From contig NZ_LRXL01000052.1 of assembly GCF_001637325.1 (NCBI RefSeq), positions 124,001 through 188,000 of the forward strand: DNA of 64,000 nucleotides, written 5' to 3'. This DNA is from Cochleicola gelatinilyticus (GTDB taxonomy: Bacteria; Bacteroidota; Bacteroidia; Flavobacteriales; Flavobacteriaceae). The number at the start of each line of letters is the position of its first letter. Position 1 is the stretch's first letter. This document shows positions 24,371 through 33,320 of the stretch, piece after piece. The notes under the pieces were generated by a model that made no database searches, was not told the DNA's origin, and saw only the letters and a program-made list of their open reading frames with translations. A program made the position numbers and the translations under genes.

Positions 24371-24829
24371 TTATTTTTTCCAATTTTCTATTAACTTTAT
24401 ACTCTCTCGTTGATAGTATTCAAGGAATTCAGAAAAATCTTTTAATTGATCATTAAATTCGGTCGTTTCTTCAGTTCGATTCTGTAAAATTTCTTTAATA
24501 CTTTCATTATAAGCGGAAAGCCCATTAATGCTTTCTAAGAACACATTTTTCCATTGCCCTAAACGAGTGTGGAAATAGCGTTTACGATCTCCTGGTTTTG
24601 TTTTATATCCAATTCGCTTCATCATTAACAAATTGTTAATGGCATTACTGGTCGCGCTTTTGCTTAATTGTAACGCATCTCTTATTTGATCAAATGTTAA
24701 TTCAACTTTATCTGCAACAGTAAGTAAAGCATCAACTCTAGCAGAAGCAGGCGAAAGTCCCATTCCTTCTTGAATTACGCCAAAACTTTCAATAAGTTCC
24801 TTTTGTTTGTCTGTAAGTTTATTTTCCAT
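24371..24829 (-). CDS. GbsR/MarR-type transcriptional regulator
   Basis: A 152-residue winged-helix protein. The helix-turn-helix is LTFDQIRDALQLSKSATSNAINNLLMM (two parts, about residues 43-70) followed by a wing (IGYKTKPGDRKRYFHTRLG). The C-terminal helices probably dimerise. It matches the GbsR branch of the MarR superfamily. As the first gene of the RND operon it probably represses it; GTTCT-N8-AGAAC repeats before its own gene and before the outer-membrane factor gene support autoregulation. No inducer is suggested by the sequence. Confidence 0.85.
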   Translation of the reverse strand: MENKLTDKQKELIESFGVIQEGMGLSPASARVDALLTVADKVELTFDQIRDALQLSKSATSNAINNLLMMKRIGYKTKPGDRKRYFHTRLGQWKNVFLESINGLSAYNESIKEILQNRTEETTEFNDQLKDFSEFLEYYQRESIKLIENWKK

Positions 24830-24836
24830 CTGATTA

Positions 24837-24844
24837 CAAATATA
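24837..24844 (-). promoter_or_regulatory. Promoter -7 element of the regulator gene
   Basis: TATATTTG on the minus strand, a full match to the Bacteroidota -7 consensus TAnnTTTG, only 8 bases from the ATG at 24829, so the mRNA would be nearly leaderless. The GTTCT-N8-AGAAC repeat begins 14 bases further upstream, over the expected -33 region, where a bound repressor would block RNA polymerase. Confidence 0.55.
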
Positions 24845-24857
24845 GTTGGTTTTTCTG

Positions 24858-24875
24858 GTTCTCTTCTAGAAGAAC
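24858..24875. promoter_or_regulatory. Candidate operator before the regulator gene
   Basis: GTTCT (24858-24862), 8-base spacer, AGAAC (24871-24875), with a second overlapping palindrome TCTTCTAGAAGA inside. It matches the site at 24329-24346 in arm sequence and spacing. Confidence 0.55.
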
Positions 24876-25179
24876 TTCATTTATTTTTATTTTTTTATTT
24901 TACAGTTGAGAATTTTATCATCTAAACGTATACAATATTTAGTTAACTAAGCTCTAATTAAAAAAAATCTTTGATTCTTTATTAAAGAAAAAGGTCAATT
25001 ATAAAAAATTAATTTTCATACAATGTAATAGGTAAAAATGCGTTGCTAGTTTAGTGAGTTCCAAATATTATCAACATTTTAACAGAACCTATGTTGAGGG
25101 AATTCAATTTTAAAATACTTTTGTAAACCTTTATGATAATTTACTTGTTTTCAGTAATTTAAACACATATTTTAATTAA
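24876..25179. other. AT-rich intergenic region between divergent genes
   Basis: About 300 bases between the RND regulator (leftward) and the beta-lactamase-fold protein (rightward). Very AT-rich. It must hold the promoter of the latter, but no clear TAnnTTTG element stands out. I see no gene, repeat array or RNA here. Confidence 0.6.
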
Positions 25180-26082
25180 ATGATAAAAATGAAGAATTTT
25201 TTAGTGTTGGGATGTCTTTTACTATTTTCCTTTAACGGAATTTCACAAGACTTACCAATTCATAACAATGGTGATGTTGATGAAATAGGGTCACTGCAAT
25301 GTGAGAATTTACAAGCTAATCTAGAAACTGAAATTTTTAAAAATAAAACTTGGAAAAATTTAGTTGATAGAAAAATGATGTCTATTGGAATTGTCGATTT
25401 AAGTAATCTCAGCGACATTCAATATGCTGGTATTAATGATGAAAATATGATGTATGCAGCAAGTCTTCCGAAGATAGCTGTTCTACTAGCAGCAATGGAC
25501 GCAATAGATAAGGGGCAGTTGCGTAACTCGAAAGCAATTCAAAAAGATATGCGGGCAATGATTAGTAAATCTAATAATGCCGCAACCACGAGAATGATCG
25601 ATAGAGTAGGGTACGAGAAAATTGAAGAGGTTTTACGTATGCCTAAGCATAAACTGTACAATGAAGAGGTTGGTGGTGGTCTTTGGGTAGGAAAGCGATA
25701 TGCTGCCGGAGGAAGAAGGTATCCGGAACCTATGAAGGGATTGAGTCATGCTGCGACTACAAAACAGGTTTGTAGTTTTTACTATCAATTAGCAATGGGT
25801 AATTTGGTTAATGAGCTTCGCTCTGAGCAAATGTTGAATATTATGGAGAAACCTGCGTTACATCATAAATTTGTAAATACCCTAGATAAGATTGCTCCAA
25901 ATGCTCGCCTTTTTAGAAAATCTGGTTCATGGAAAAATTTTCATTCAGATTCTGTATTGGTATGGGGACCCGATAGAAAATACATTTTAGTAGCGCTTAT
26001 CGATAACGATTTAGGAGAACAAATAATTAGAGATTTAGTAATGCCTTTGGAAAAAGTTATGAAAAAATCTCGTACATTATAA
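25180..26082 (+). CDS. Exported class A beta-lactamase-fold serine hydrolase
   Basis: A 300-residue protein with signal peptide (about 1-23, GISQ). It has the three motifs of the class A fold: SLPK (Ser95, Lys98), SNN (131-133) and KSG (247-249). The Glu166-type loop of true class A beta-lactamases is not evident, so it may be a related peptidase or transpeptidase-like protein rather than a resistance enzyme. MKNFLV at codon 4 is an alternative start. It is followed after 20 bases by the carrier/HEAT gene, so the two probably form an operon. A second protein of the same fold is encoded at 28936-30180. Confidence 0.8.
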   Translation: MIKMKNFLVLGCLLLFSFNGISQDLPIHNNGDVDEIGSLQCENLQANLETEIFKNKTWKNLVDRKMMSIGIVDLSNLSDIQYAGINDENMMYAASLPKIAVLLAAMDAIDKGQLRNSKAIQKDMRAMISKSNNAATTRMIDRVGYEKIEEVLRMPKHKLYNEEVGGGLWVGKRYAAGGRRYPEPMKGLSHAATTKQVCSFYYQLAMGNLVNELRSEQMLNIMEKPALHHKFVNTLDKIAPNARLFRKSGSWKNFHSDSVLVWGPDRKYILVALIDNDLGEQIIRDLVMPLEKVMKKSRTL

Positions 26083-26102
26083 TCCGTCCCAAAACGGTAT
26101 AA

Positions 26103-28949
26103 ATGCTTCGAATATTTTTTAGAAAGGCTTTTGATATAAGAGATGGGGAACTCCGCATCTCTTTTTTTATGCAGTTATATATCTTTCTGCTAATCACTGT
26201 CTTGCTTATGGTAAAACCAACCATAAACGCATTATTTTTATCTAACTTAGGAGCAGAACAGTTACCATATGGTTATATCCTTGTTGCAGCTATTGCTGTG
26301 GTAACAATGTTCTTTTATAATAAGGCAGTAAAGCGATTTTCACTACGAGTCATTACAATTAGTACACTTGTTTTATTTAGCATTAGTTTTTTAGTGCTAA
26401 GTTTTATAATGCATACTGGCATTTTAAATAATTGGGTACTTTATTTCTATTATTTAAGTGTCTCTTTATTCGCTGTTTTGGTGACATCCCAATTTTGGAT
26501 TATCGCAAATATGGTTTATAATGCCAGAGAAGCAAAACGATTGTTCGGATTTATTGGAGCAGGGGCGATCGCGGGAGGAATTTTTGGAGGATATCTAACT
26601 ACTTTAATTGCATCCTCGTTTGGAAATAGAATTGTTATTTTAATTGCAGGAATTATTATTTTATTATGTATTCCTATTCTACAAATTGTATGGAAACTGC
26701 GCATTAGGAAGCTAAACTCTTATATTAGGATTCAGAGAAAAACGAGAGATCAGTCATCAGATGTAGCTCCATTTCGATTAATAATTCAATCGAAACATCT
26801 TACCTATTTAGCAGCCATTGTTGGAGTGGGGGTGGTTATGGCGAAACTTGTAGATTTTCAATTTAGTGATTTTGCCAATCGCGCCATTCCCGATAGTGAC
26901 GAGTTAGCTTCATTCTTTGGTTTTTGGTTCTCTACATTTAATGTGGTGGCACTTGCCATACAATTGTTCTTAACCAACCGCTTAATGGCTTGGTTGGGAG
27001 TTACTACCAATTTATTAATATTACCACTTTGTATTGCTATTGGTTGTTTACTCTTTCTAACCTTTCCAGAGTTATGGGTCCTTATTATAATTAAGGGAGT
27101 TGATGGAAGTTTTAAACAGTCGGTAAATAAAGCTGGAATCGAATTATCTATCCTTCCCATTCCTTATCATATAAAAAATGAAGCAAAATCGTATATCGAT
27201 GTGGTCGTGGATAGTGTTGCGACAGGTCTAGCCGGATTAATGTTAATCTTTTTAATTCGAAAGTTGGATCTTAGTTCTTCTTATATAACCGTGATAATTT
27301 TACTTTTTCTATTTATTTGGGTTCTGCTTATTTATAAATTAAGAGAAGCGTATTTTGAATCTTTTAGAAAAAACATTCAAAATTCATTAGCCTCAAATAG
27401 CGTGGTCACTAAAAAGCTTTCTTCTGAAAGAACTGTAAAGTCTACTATAGAAATATTAAAAAGTGGAGATGAAGTAGAGATATTAACTTTATTAGATCGA
27501 CTGAAGGATTTCAGGTTAAACACCTTAGAATCGCATATTGTTGGATTGTTATCTCATCCTTCAAATACTGTGAAAATTGCAGCTATTCAGCAACTTTATC
27601 TTTATAAGAAAGGAACAGCGATTTTTAAAATAAGGGAGCTTATTAATGAAGAGGATGATACTTTGGTATATGTCGCCATGGAATACCTTCTACAGCATAC
27701 CGATTTAAATGATTACAAAATTTACGAATCTTTTTTAAATAGCCCCAGCGACTATATATCGAATGCTGCGTTGTTATGTCTGGCAAAAGAGTCTACAAAT
27801 AATAAGAAATTAGGACTTAAATATGGACTTAATTCAAGAATAGAAAAAAAGATTAGAGAATTTAACTCTCACGAAAGTGAAACAAGAAGTGAAGAAGTCG
27901 CGGAGCTGCTAATTGCCATTGCACATACAGGTGAAGAGAAATACTATTCTTACATTTCTGCACACTTTAATAATATTGATCCTTTTGTAGTAAAGCATGC
28001 TATTAAAGCTGCGGGAATTACTTCAAAAGAAAGTTTTATTGCACCATTACTAGATTTTTTAGCAGAAAAATATTTTAGAAAAACTGCAACGAAAGCACTT
28101 CGTAGTTATGGGGTTCAAATTACACGAACCATTCTCAAACTCGATCTTGCTGAAAATATAAAAGAGCCAGTTAGGGAGCACATTCCTAGGGTTATAGAGT
28201 CGTTTGGAACTAAAGATTCTGTACGGGTGTTAATGCGTTTATTGCGTAGTAAAGATTTTATAATTCGTTCTGAAGCAGCAAAATCTCTTTCTTTGATTAA
28301 GGAAAAGAATTCTAACTTACCAGTAGATCAACGCCAGCTAACCCGAATTCTATTAAAAGAAACCAATTATTATAAAAATTCTTTAAGTGCCATTGCAACC
28401 ATAAAGAAAGCGGAGAATGAAAGTTCTTTACATCCCCTTGAAGACACCGATATAGAAACAGAACTGCAAATTGCCCGTGAAAATATATTACAGATTCTTA
28501 ATTATCAACTTGATCAAAGTTTAGAGTGTATCTTTAAGTTATTGAGTTTAAAATATGATCAGGCAGATATCGATGTGGCATATTTCGGACTTAAAAGCGA
28601 TGTAAAAGAAACCAAAATTAATGCTGTAGAGTTTCTCGATAATGTACTAAAGTCTCGATTAAAAAATAACATGCTTCCTTTAATAGAATATCATATTATT
28701 GAAACCAACGAATATGGAGTTTCACCGTTAGAGCTTTCAGAAATGTCTGAAACGAAATGTATGCTTCTATTATTAAAAAATCGTGGTGTAAATACAAAAC
28801 TCGCAGTTATCAACCTTATCCTTCAGAAAAAGGATAGAACGTTTACAAAACAACTACGAGTATTATCCAAACATAAAAATAAGAAAGTACGTCGCAGTGC
28901 AATGCATACGTTACAATCATTAAAACGAGAAGCGATTATTCTTCAGTAA
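26103..28949 (+). CDS. ATP/ADP-carrier-like membrane protein with HEAT repeats
   Basis: A 948-residue two-part protein. Residues about 1-430 form roughly 12 transmembrane helices resembling the nucleotide transporter (TLC, ATP:ADP antiporter) branch of MFS-type carriers, for example LLMVKPTINALFLSNLG and AKRLFGFIGAGAIAGG. Residues about 450-948 are repeated paired helices of HEAT type (SHPSNTVKIAAIQQLYLYKK, then KSKDFIIRSEAAKSLSLIKE), cytosolic. Similar fusions exist in Bacteroidota; whether they move nucleotides is unknown. It is preceded by one exported beta-lactamase-fold gene and overlaps the tail of a second, convergent one by 14 bases. Confidence 0.8.
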   Translation: MLRIFFRKAFDIRDGELRISFFMQLYIFLLITVLLMVKPTINALFLSNLGAEQLPYGYILVAAIAVVTMFFYNKAVKRFSLRVITISTLVLFSISFLVLSFIMHTGILNNWVLYFYYLSVSLFAVLVTSQFWIIANMVYNAREAKRLFGFIGAGAIAGGIFGGYLTTLIASSFGNRIVILIAGIIILLCIPILQIVWKLRIRKLNSYIRIQRKTRDQSSDVAPFRLIIQSKHLTYLAAIVGVGVVMAKLVDFQFSDFANRAIPDSDELASFFGFWFSTFNVVALAIQLFLTNRLMAWLGVTTNLLILPLCIAIGCLLFLTFPELWVLIIIKGVDGSFKQSVNKAGIELSILPIPYHIKNEAKSYIDVVVDSVATGLAGLMLIFLIRKLDLSSSYITVIILLFLFIWVLLIYKLREAYFESFRKNIQNSLASNSVVTKKLSSERTVKSTIEILKSGDEVEILTLLDRLKDFRLNTLESHIVGLLSHPSNTVKIAAIQQLYLYKKGTAIFKIRELINEEDDTLVYVAMEYLLQHTDLNDYKIYESFLNSPSDYISNAALLCLAKESTNNKKLGLKYGLNSRIEKKIREFNSHESETRSEEVAELLIAIAHTGEEKYYSYISAHFNNIDPFVVKHAIKAAGITSKESFIAPLLDFLAEKYFRKTATKALRSYGVQITRTILKLDLAENIKEPVREHIPRVIESFGTKDSVRVLMRLLRSKDFIIRSEAAKSLSLIKEKNSNLPVDQRQLTRILLKETNYYKNSLSAIATIKKAENESSLHPLEDTDIETELQIARENILQILNYQLDQSLECIFKLLSLKYDQADIDVAYFGLKSDVKETKINAVEFLDNVLKSRLKNNMLPLIEYHIIETNEYGVSPLELSEMSETKCMLLLLKNRGVNTKLAVINLILQKKDRTFTKQLRVLSKHKNKKVRRSAMHTLQSLKREAIILQ

Positions 28950-30180
28950 TAATTTTATCGATTTCACTTGCTAGGTACATATGAGCTCCGGCTGAGTTTT
29001 TACTTAATACATTCGTCATTAAACAAACGATATATTTTTTCCCACCTGGGTGTTCTACTGTAATTACCGAGTTCATATAATTAAATCTATTACCTGCATA
29101 TTCACCACAGGGCGTTGATTTTGATTTGTCACAGCTATAAAAGCTTCCCGATTTAAAGTATACGCGAGCACTATCTAATCGAGGTGATCTTGCATATCTA
29201 ATGCGACGGTCTGTACTGTATAGTAAGCGTTTCATTTCTAAGCTTGAAGCAGAATCTACTACTTTTCCTTGTTCTAATTGTACCATATACTTCATTAACC
29301 CTTTTGGAGTACCAATACTTCCACCCATTCTTCCAACATATTTGCTGGGACCATTTGTAAATACGCCACCAAGACGCCAATCATCTTCTGTAATTCCAAT
29401 TTCTCGAAGTGGATCGTTTACAACTTTATTTGCTAATAAAGTGAGTGTATCTCGAGGAGTATCTTTAAAATAGGTCTCAGCCTCTTCATTACTCAGTCTA
29501 GAATAATCTAATCCAAAGGCAGCCATGAGCATTGCTTCACGATATACAACACTTGCAGCACCATTGTTACTAACCGATACCATATGGTCTAACCATTCGA
29601 ATAGAGTAAATTCGTCGCTAGCAACAACCTGGCGTTTAACCAACGATTTTTTTTCTGAATTATATACCGGAATTGTGTGGTGATCTCCCGTACCCCAAAT
29701 GCCTGAGCGTACTCGTTTGTTGCACAACAAAGCAATTCGTGCCTCAAATTCGTCGGGGTATATTTTGGCAAGTTCCGCAAATAATGCATTAAGTACGGCT
29801 ATTTTACCAACACTTCCCGGTTGGTATCCTACATTTTCACGGTACGCTGCATATTTTAAATTTTCAGGATCGGTCATGTCTAATACAGTTGCCGAGTAAC
29901 CACTTCCAGGAAATAAACGATTCATTTTTTTTGAAAAAGCGTCATTCTCTTTAAGTAAAGTATCTATATTTTTTGAAGCTATATCTGGAAGGTTCAATTT
30001 AATATCTTCCATTTTTCCAAAAGCACCCGCTGGAATACGTGTATATTTTTCACCTTTGTCCAATGTGTTCTTAATATCTAAAAGACGTTCAATACGCGTT
30101 CGTTCATACCCATCGATAGGGTAGAAGCCGAATGAAAGCACAATTCCGAAGACAATAGCAATAGCAATTAAATTTTTCAT
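28936..30180 (-). CDS. Exported class A beta-lactamase-fold protein (second copy)
   Basis: A 414-residue protein with an N-terminal signal or anchor (about 1-20). Motifs of the class A fold: SVGK (Ser123, Lys126), SNN (204-206) and KSG (343-345), with a longer N-terminal segment and insertions relative to the 300-residue relative upstream. It has Cys350 and a further Cys nearby that could pair outside the cytoplasm. It starts 3 bases after the PEP-binding-domain gene, so the two are cotranscribed. Substrate is unknown; cell-wall peptides are a reasonable guess for this fold. Confidence 0.8.
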   Translation of the reverse strand: MKNLIAIAIVFGIVLSFGFYPIDGYERTRIERLLDIKNTLDKGEKYTRIPAGAFGKMEDIKLNLPDIASKNIDTLLKENDAFSKKMNRLFPGSGYSATVLDMTDPENLKYAAYRENVGYQPGSVGKIAVLNALFAELAKIYPDEFEARIALLCNKRVRSGIWGTGDHHTIPVYNSEKKSLVKRQVVASDEFTLFEWLDHMVSVSNNGAASVVYREAMLMAAFGLDYSRLSNEEAETYFKDTPRDTLTLLANKVVNDPLREIGITEDDWRLGGVFTNGPSKYVGRMGGSIGTPKGLMKYMVQLEQGKVVDSASSLEMKRLLYSTDRRIRYARSPRLDSARVYFKSGSFYSCDKSKSTPCGEYAGNRFNYMNSVITVEHPGGKKYIVCLMTNVLSKNSAGAHMYLASEIDKIITEE

Positions 30181-30183
30181 GTT

Positions 30184-33105
30184 TTATAATTTTGTAGTAA
30201 GATCAATCTTTTGAGTATAATCGATGACAGGAGTTATCGATTGAAGGTATTCTGAGCTTTTAGCTCGTTTGTTTTCAACGAAAGGTCGAATTTGAAAAAG
30301 CCAAAGTTTATCATTTTCAAAACCAAGTTCCACGTCCCAAGCTCCTTTGTAATCAGATCCAGTCTCGTTGGGAATCGTAGTGCGAATTTGCTCAGCAATC
30401 TCTCGAATGGTTTGAATGTTCGTTTGATTAAGAATAGGGTTTTGGAACGTTGTCGTGTTTTTTGTAGTTCCTCCTGTTTTTGGAAGTCTAAGAAAACCCT
30501 CTTCTCGAGCTGGAGCCAATAACATGTCTGTGCTTTCAGTAATAAGTCGGGTTTCTGCAGATTGCCCGTCTACTGCGCCACCGGCACCACGACTAAAAGC
30601 TACGGTGAGATCTTCGTCGTTTCCAGAATTAATCCCTTTTGTAATAAGTACGCCAGAATATTCTACATCTACACTAGGAATAATAAGAATAGACGGATAT
30701 ACATTTTCGGGGTTTAATAAATATTTTTGTCGCCATTTAAAACTTCTTTCGGTATAGGGAGATGCCCAAACTTTTTTAATTCCCTCGGTTATATTTTCTT
30801 CGGAAAGTATATTAAACAATGTCAAGTTGAGTCCGGCACCAGTAAATTCTTTAAGGTCCTCCATGTTCGTATCGCTTCTAAGAAATACGGGTACATTACC
30901 AATAGAATTCCCAAAAGCGTTCTGAAAGTTTTGTTTTAGATCTGTAACGAACTCATTAGACAACTCCATACCTTCGATAGCATTACGAAGTGTTGTTAAC
31001 CGTTCTAACTGAAAGGTTTCTACTTCTTTTTCATCGATATCTGCACGACGTTGAATTTCAGCTTCAGAAAAGGTATTATTTAAAAACGTCCAGTAACTCA
31101 TATTTTGACCAGGCATTTCTTGATCCATGTGTTCTCTAAATATTCCGAAGGGAATCACAATTCCGTCGACAACATTTTTTGGAAACATCGATTTTAGTTG
31201 TCCTAAATTAGCTGCTTTTGGACCACATAGTTTACCACTATCGGAAGCATTAACATTTCCCATATTTAAAACTTCGCAAACGTCTAACCGAATCTGTCCG
31301 ACTGGTATTTCTATTTTTTCTGAAGAACGTTCTTGTTTTTTAAAAAGTTCTTCTTCAGCATTTGTCATGTCTTTCTCTTTTTTAAGAATAACATTTCCTT
31401 TTTCTGAAACGGCATAAAATACTTTTTCACCGTCGAACTTTGAAAGAGCTTTTAAGTTATCACCCGATAATGCTGCATTTGGAATTCCTAGATTTCGCGC
31501 TAATAGCTGTACGTGGGATACTAGATTTCCTTCTGAAACTGTCATAATTCCCGCCACCGGTTTAAGGTCGGAGGGAGGTTTCTGAAAAATATATATTTTA
31601 TCGGTGTCGATTTCTACATTTTCAGGAGAGCCTTCAATAATCACAAGTTCTCCGAAGGCATATCCCGGATTAAGTCCTCGAATGCTACTCTGATTAGATA
31701 TGTTAAGAGCATTATTTTCAATGTTAGAGGTTGCAGCGATAATACTTCCCAATCTACTTACAGATTCGCCTAAGTCTAGTGCTACAGAAGATCTAATTCT
31801 GTCGTCTATGAATGCGTAAGTTAATGGTTCAAACTCGGTATAGATAGCTACGTCATCTTCGTAGGTTGCTTTTACCATTGCAGCACTCCATTCTACAACA
31901 CCTCGAGCGGTTTTTAAGAATTGGTTAAGATCTGCGAGCGTGAGATCCTCTTGGGTTAAATGTAATTCGAGTTGTGGCTTTATTTTTTCCCATTCCCATA
32001 GTTCGATTAGTCCAGTCCCTGCTGCTGCAAGGCTTAAATGTCTAATTTTTTCCATAAGCCCCATTAGGTCCTCAGGTTGCCATTCTTGAGTTTTTTTTAG
32101 CAATACATCTTCAAAAGAATTTGAGAGATCTAATAAGAGCAGACGATCATTCCCATTGGTGTCATCTGTTATTTCGGTTCTAATAACGCATAATATATCT
32201 GCTAAATCGGGAACATTATGTTCTGGTGCAGCTGTATCGTCGTAAGCTTCTAGAAATTGTAAAAGTCGGGCTTTGGTTTTATTATTATTAGAAATTTTTA
32301 GTACTTGGTCTTTAATAGAAGTGACATTTAAAGGAGCATAAACCTCGGCCATTGTTTGCTGCAATTCTGTAAGGTCTTCTTGTACTTTTTTTGGGAGTTT
32401 TTCTTTGTGTTTTTTCTCGAATTCTTGAACCATTACAATATCCTCTATTGTAGGATTACCATGAATTTTTATTCTAGCATCCATAAATTTAGGAAATGCA
32501 TCTGCTATGGTTTTTGACTGAGCACGCATGAGCTGTGCTAAATTTGTATCTCCGTCATGTGGAATGTCTCTTAAAGATTGCCTAAGAAAGAAAAATTGAT
32601 TGGTAGTACGGGAGTCTCTCGGAAGGAACTTTTGATAAAATTCAACACCCCACTTTTGTTCGTCTTCAATTTGAATCGCACCACGGTAAAACTGTGATTT
32701 TCTTTGTATCCATCCGTTATCGACACTTTCCAAATATCGATTAAGTTGATATTGTTTAATTCGACTATGATTATTAGCCTCATCCCAAAATTCTGTTCGG
32801 TCTGTACTGGCAAGAATTTCACCAAAAAATAGGTGGTGTTTTCTAGCTAATAATTTTGTGTCATCCCGATAGCTTGCGTGTTGTACAGCATCGTCTTTAT
32901 CTTCTGGACATGGGTCTCGTGCATCGCGTACTTCTCCATCTTTACAAAACCAATTAATACTTTTGTAAGGACCTCGTGGCTCTTCTTTATACTGTTCAAT
33001 TTGTTTTTTAATTGCATTAATTGGTAGTTCTTGTGCAATTAACCGCAAAGGAAATAGTGTTAAACTTCCAAATATTATAATAGGGATGATACGTTGTAAA
33101 TACAT
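30184..33105 (-). CDS. Exported PEP-utilising / pyruvate phosphate dikinase-like protein
   Basis: A 973-residue protein with parts of the PPDK/PEP-synthase family in swapped order. A PEP-utilising mobile domain comes first (GNLVSHVQLLARNLGIPN, likely phospho-His531) and then the ATP-grasp nucleotide-binding part (CGPKAANLGQLKSMFP about residue 627 on, FLRSDTNMEDLKEFTGAGLN, DVELGFENDKLWLFQIRPF at the end). The PEP-binding TIM barrel is absent. I chose the ATG at 33105 rather than 33201 because MYLQRIIPIIIFGSLTLF...IAQ makes a clear signal peptide. A kinase-type fold outside the cytoplasm is odd. It is cotranscribed with the beta-lactamase-fold gene. Reaction unknown. Confidence 0.7.
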   Translation of the reverse strand: MYLQRIIPIIIFGSLTLFPLRLIAQELPINAIKKQIEQYKEEPRGPYKSINWFCKDGEVRDARDPCPEDKDDAVQHASYRDDTKLLARKHHLFFGEILASTDRTEFWDEANNHSRIKQYQLNRYLESVDNGWIQRKSQFYRGAIQIEDEQKWGVEFYQKFLPRDSRTTNQFFFLRQSLRDIPHDGDTNLAQLMRAQSKTIADAFPKFMDARIKIHGNPTIEDIVMVQEFEKKHKEKLPKKVQEDLTELQQTMAEVYAPLNVTSIKDQVLKISNNNKTKARLLQFLEAYDDTAAPEHNVPDLADILCVIRTEITDDTNGNDRLLLLDLSNSFEDVLLKKTQEWQPEDLMGLMEKIRHLSLAAAGTGLIELWEWEKIKPQLELHLTQEDLTLADLNQFLKTARGVVEWSAAMVKATYEDDVAIYTEFEPLTYAFIDDRIRSSVALDLGESVSRLGSIIAATSNIENNALNISNQSSIRGLNPGYAFGELVIIEGSPENVEIDTDKIYIFQKPPSDLKPVAGIMTVSEGNLVSHVQLLARNLGIPNAALSGDNLKALSKFDGEKVFYAVSEKGNVILKKEKDMTNAEEELFKKQERSSEKIEIPVGQIRLDVCEVLNMGNVNASDSGKLCGPKAANLGQLKSMFPKNVVDGIVIPFGIFREHMDQEMPGQNMSYWTFLNNTFSEAEIQRRADIDEKEVETFQLERLTTLRNAIEGMELSNEFVTDLKQNFQNAFGNSIGNVPVFLRSDTNMEDLKEFTGAGLNLTLFNILSEENITEGIKKVWASPYTERSFKWRQKYLLNPENVYPSILIIPSVDVEYSGVLITKGINSGNDEDLTVAFSRGAGGAVDGQSAETRLITESTDMLLAPAREEGFLRLPKTGGTTKNTTTFQNPILNQTNIQTIREIAEQIRTTIPNETGSDYKGAWDVELGFENDKLWLFQIRPFVENKRAKSSEYLQSITPVIDYTQKIDLTTKL

Positions 33106-33237
33106 TAGTAGTAATGATGTTATAGGTGTCACTAAATGTAACTTATTCTCTGTAAATAGAGGACTGTTTGAAATAAAAATTGAACTCAAATGAGACGTCA
33201 TTATCTTTATTCAACAAAATTTAAATAAAAGGAATAA

Positions 33238-33268
33238 AAAAACCGTCTTAATTTTCATTAAGACGGTT
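33238..33268 (-). terminator. Terminator of the SusC/SusD operon
   Basis: Perfect 10-bp stem AACCGTCTTA (33241-33250) / TAAGACGGTT (33259-33268) with an 8-base loop. Read on the minus strand it runs into seven or more T. It lies about 50 bases after the SusD stop. Confidence 0.8.
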
Positions 33269-33320
33269 TTCTTGGCTAACTCAAATAAGTTTTAATACGA
33301 ATAAGAGTTTGTATTAATTA

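Noticed and set aside
25180-26082. A true antibiotic-resistance beta-lactamase
   Set aside because: The SxxK, SNN and KSG motifs are present, but the Glu166 loop of class A enzymes is not apparent and the neighbours suggest an envelope role.
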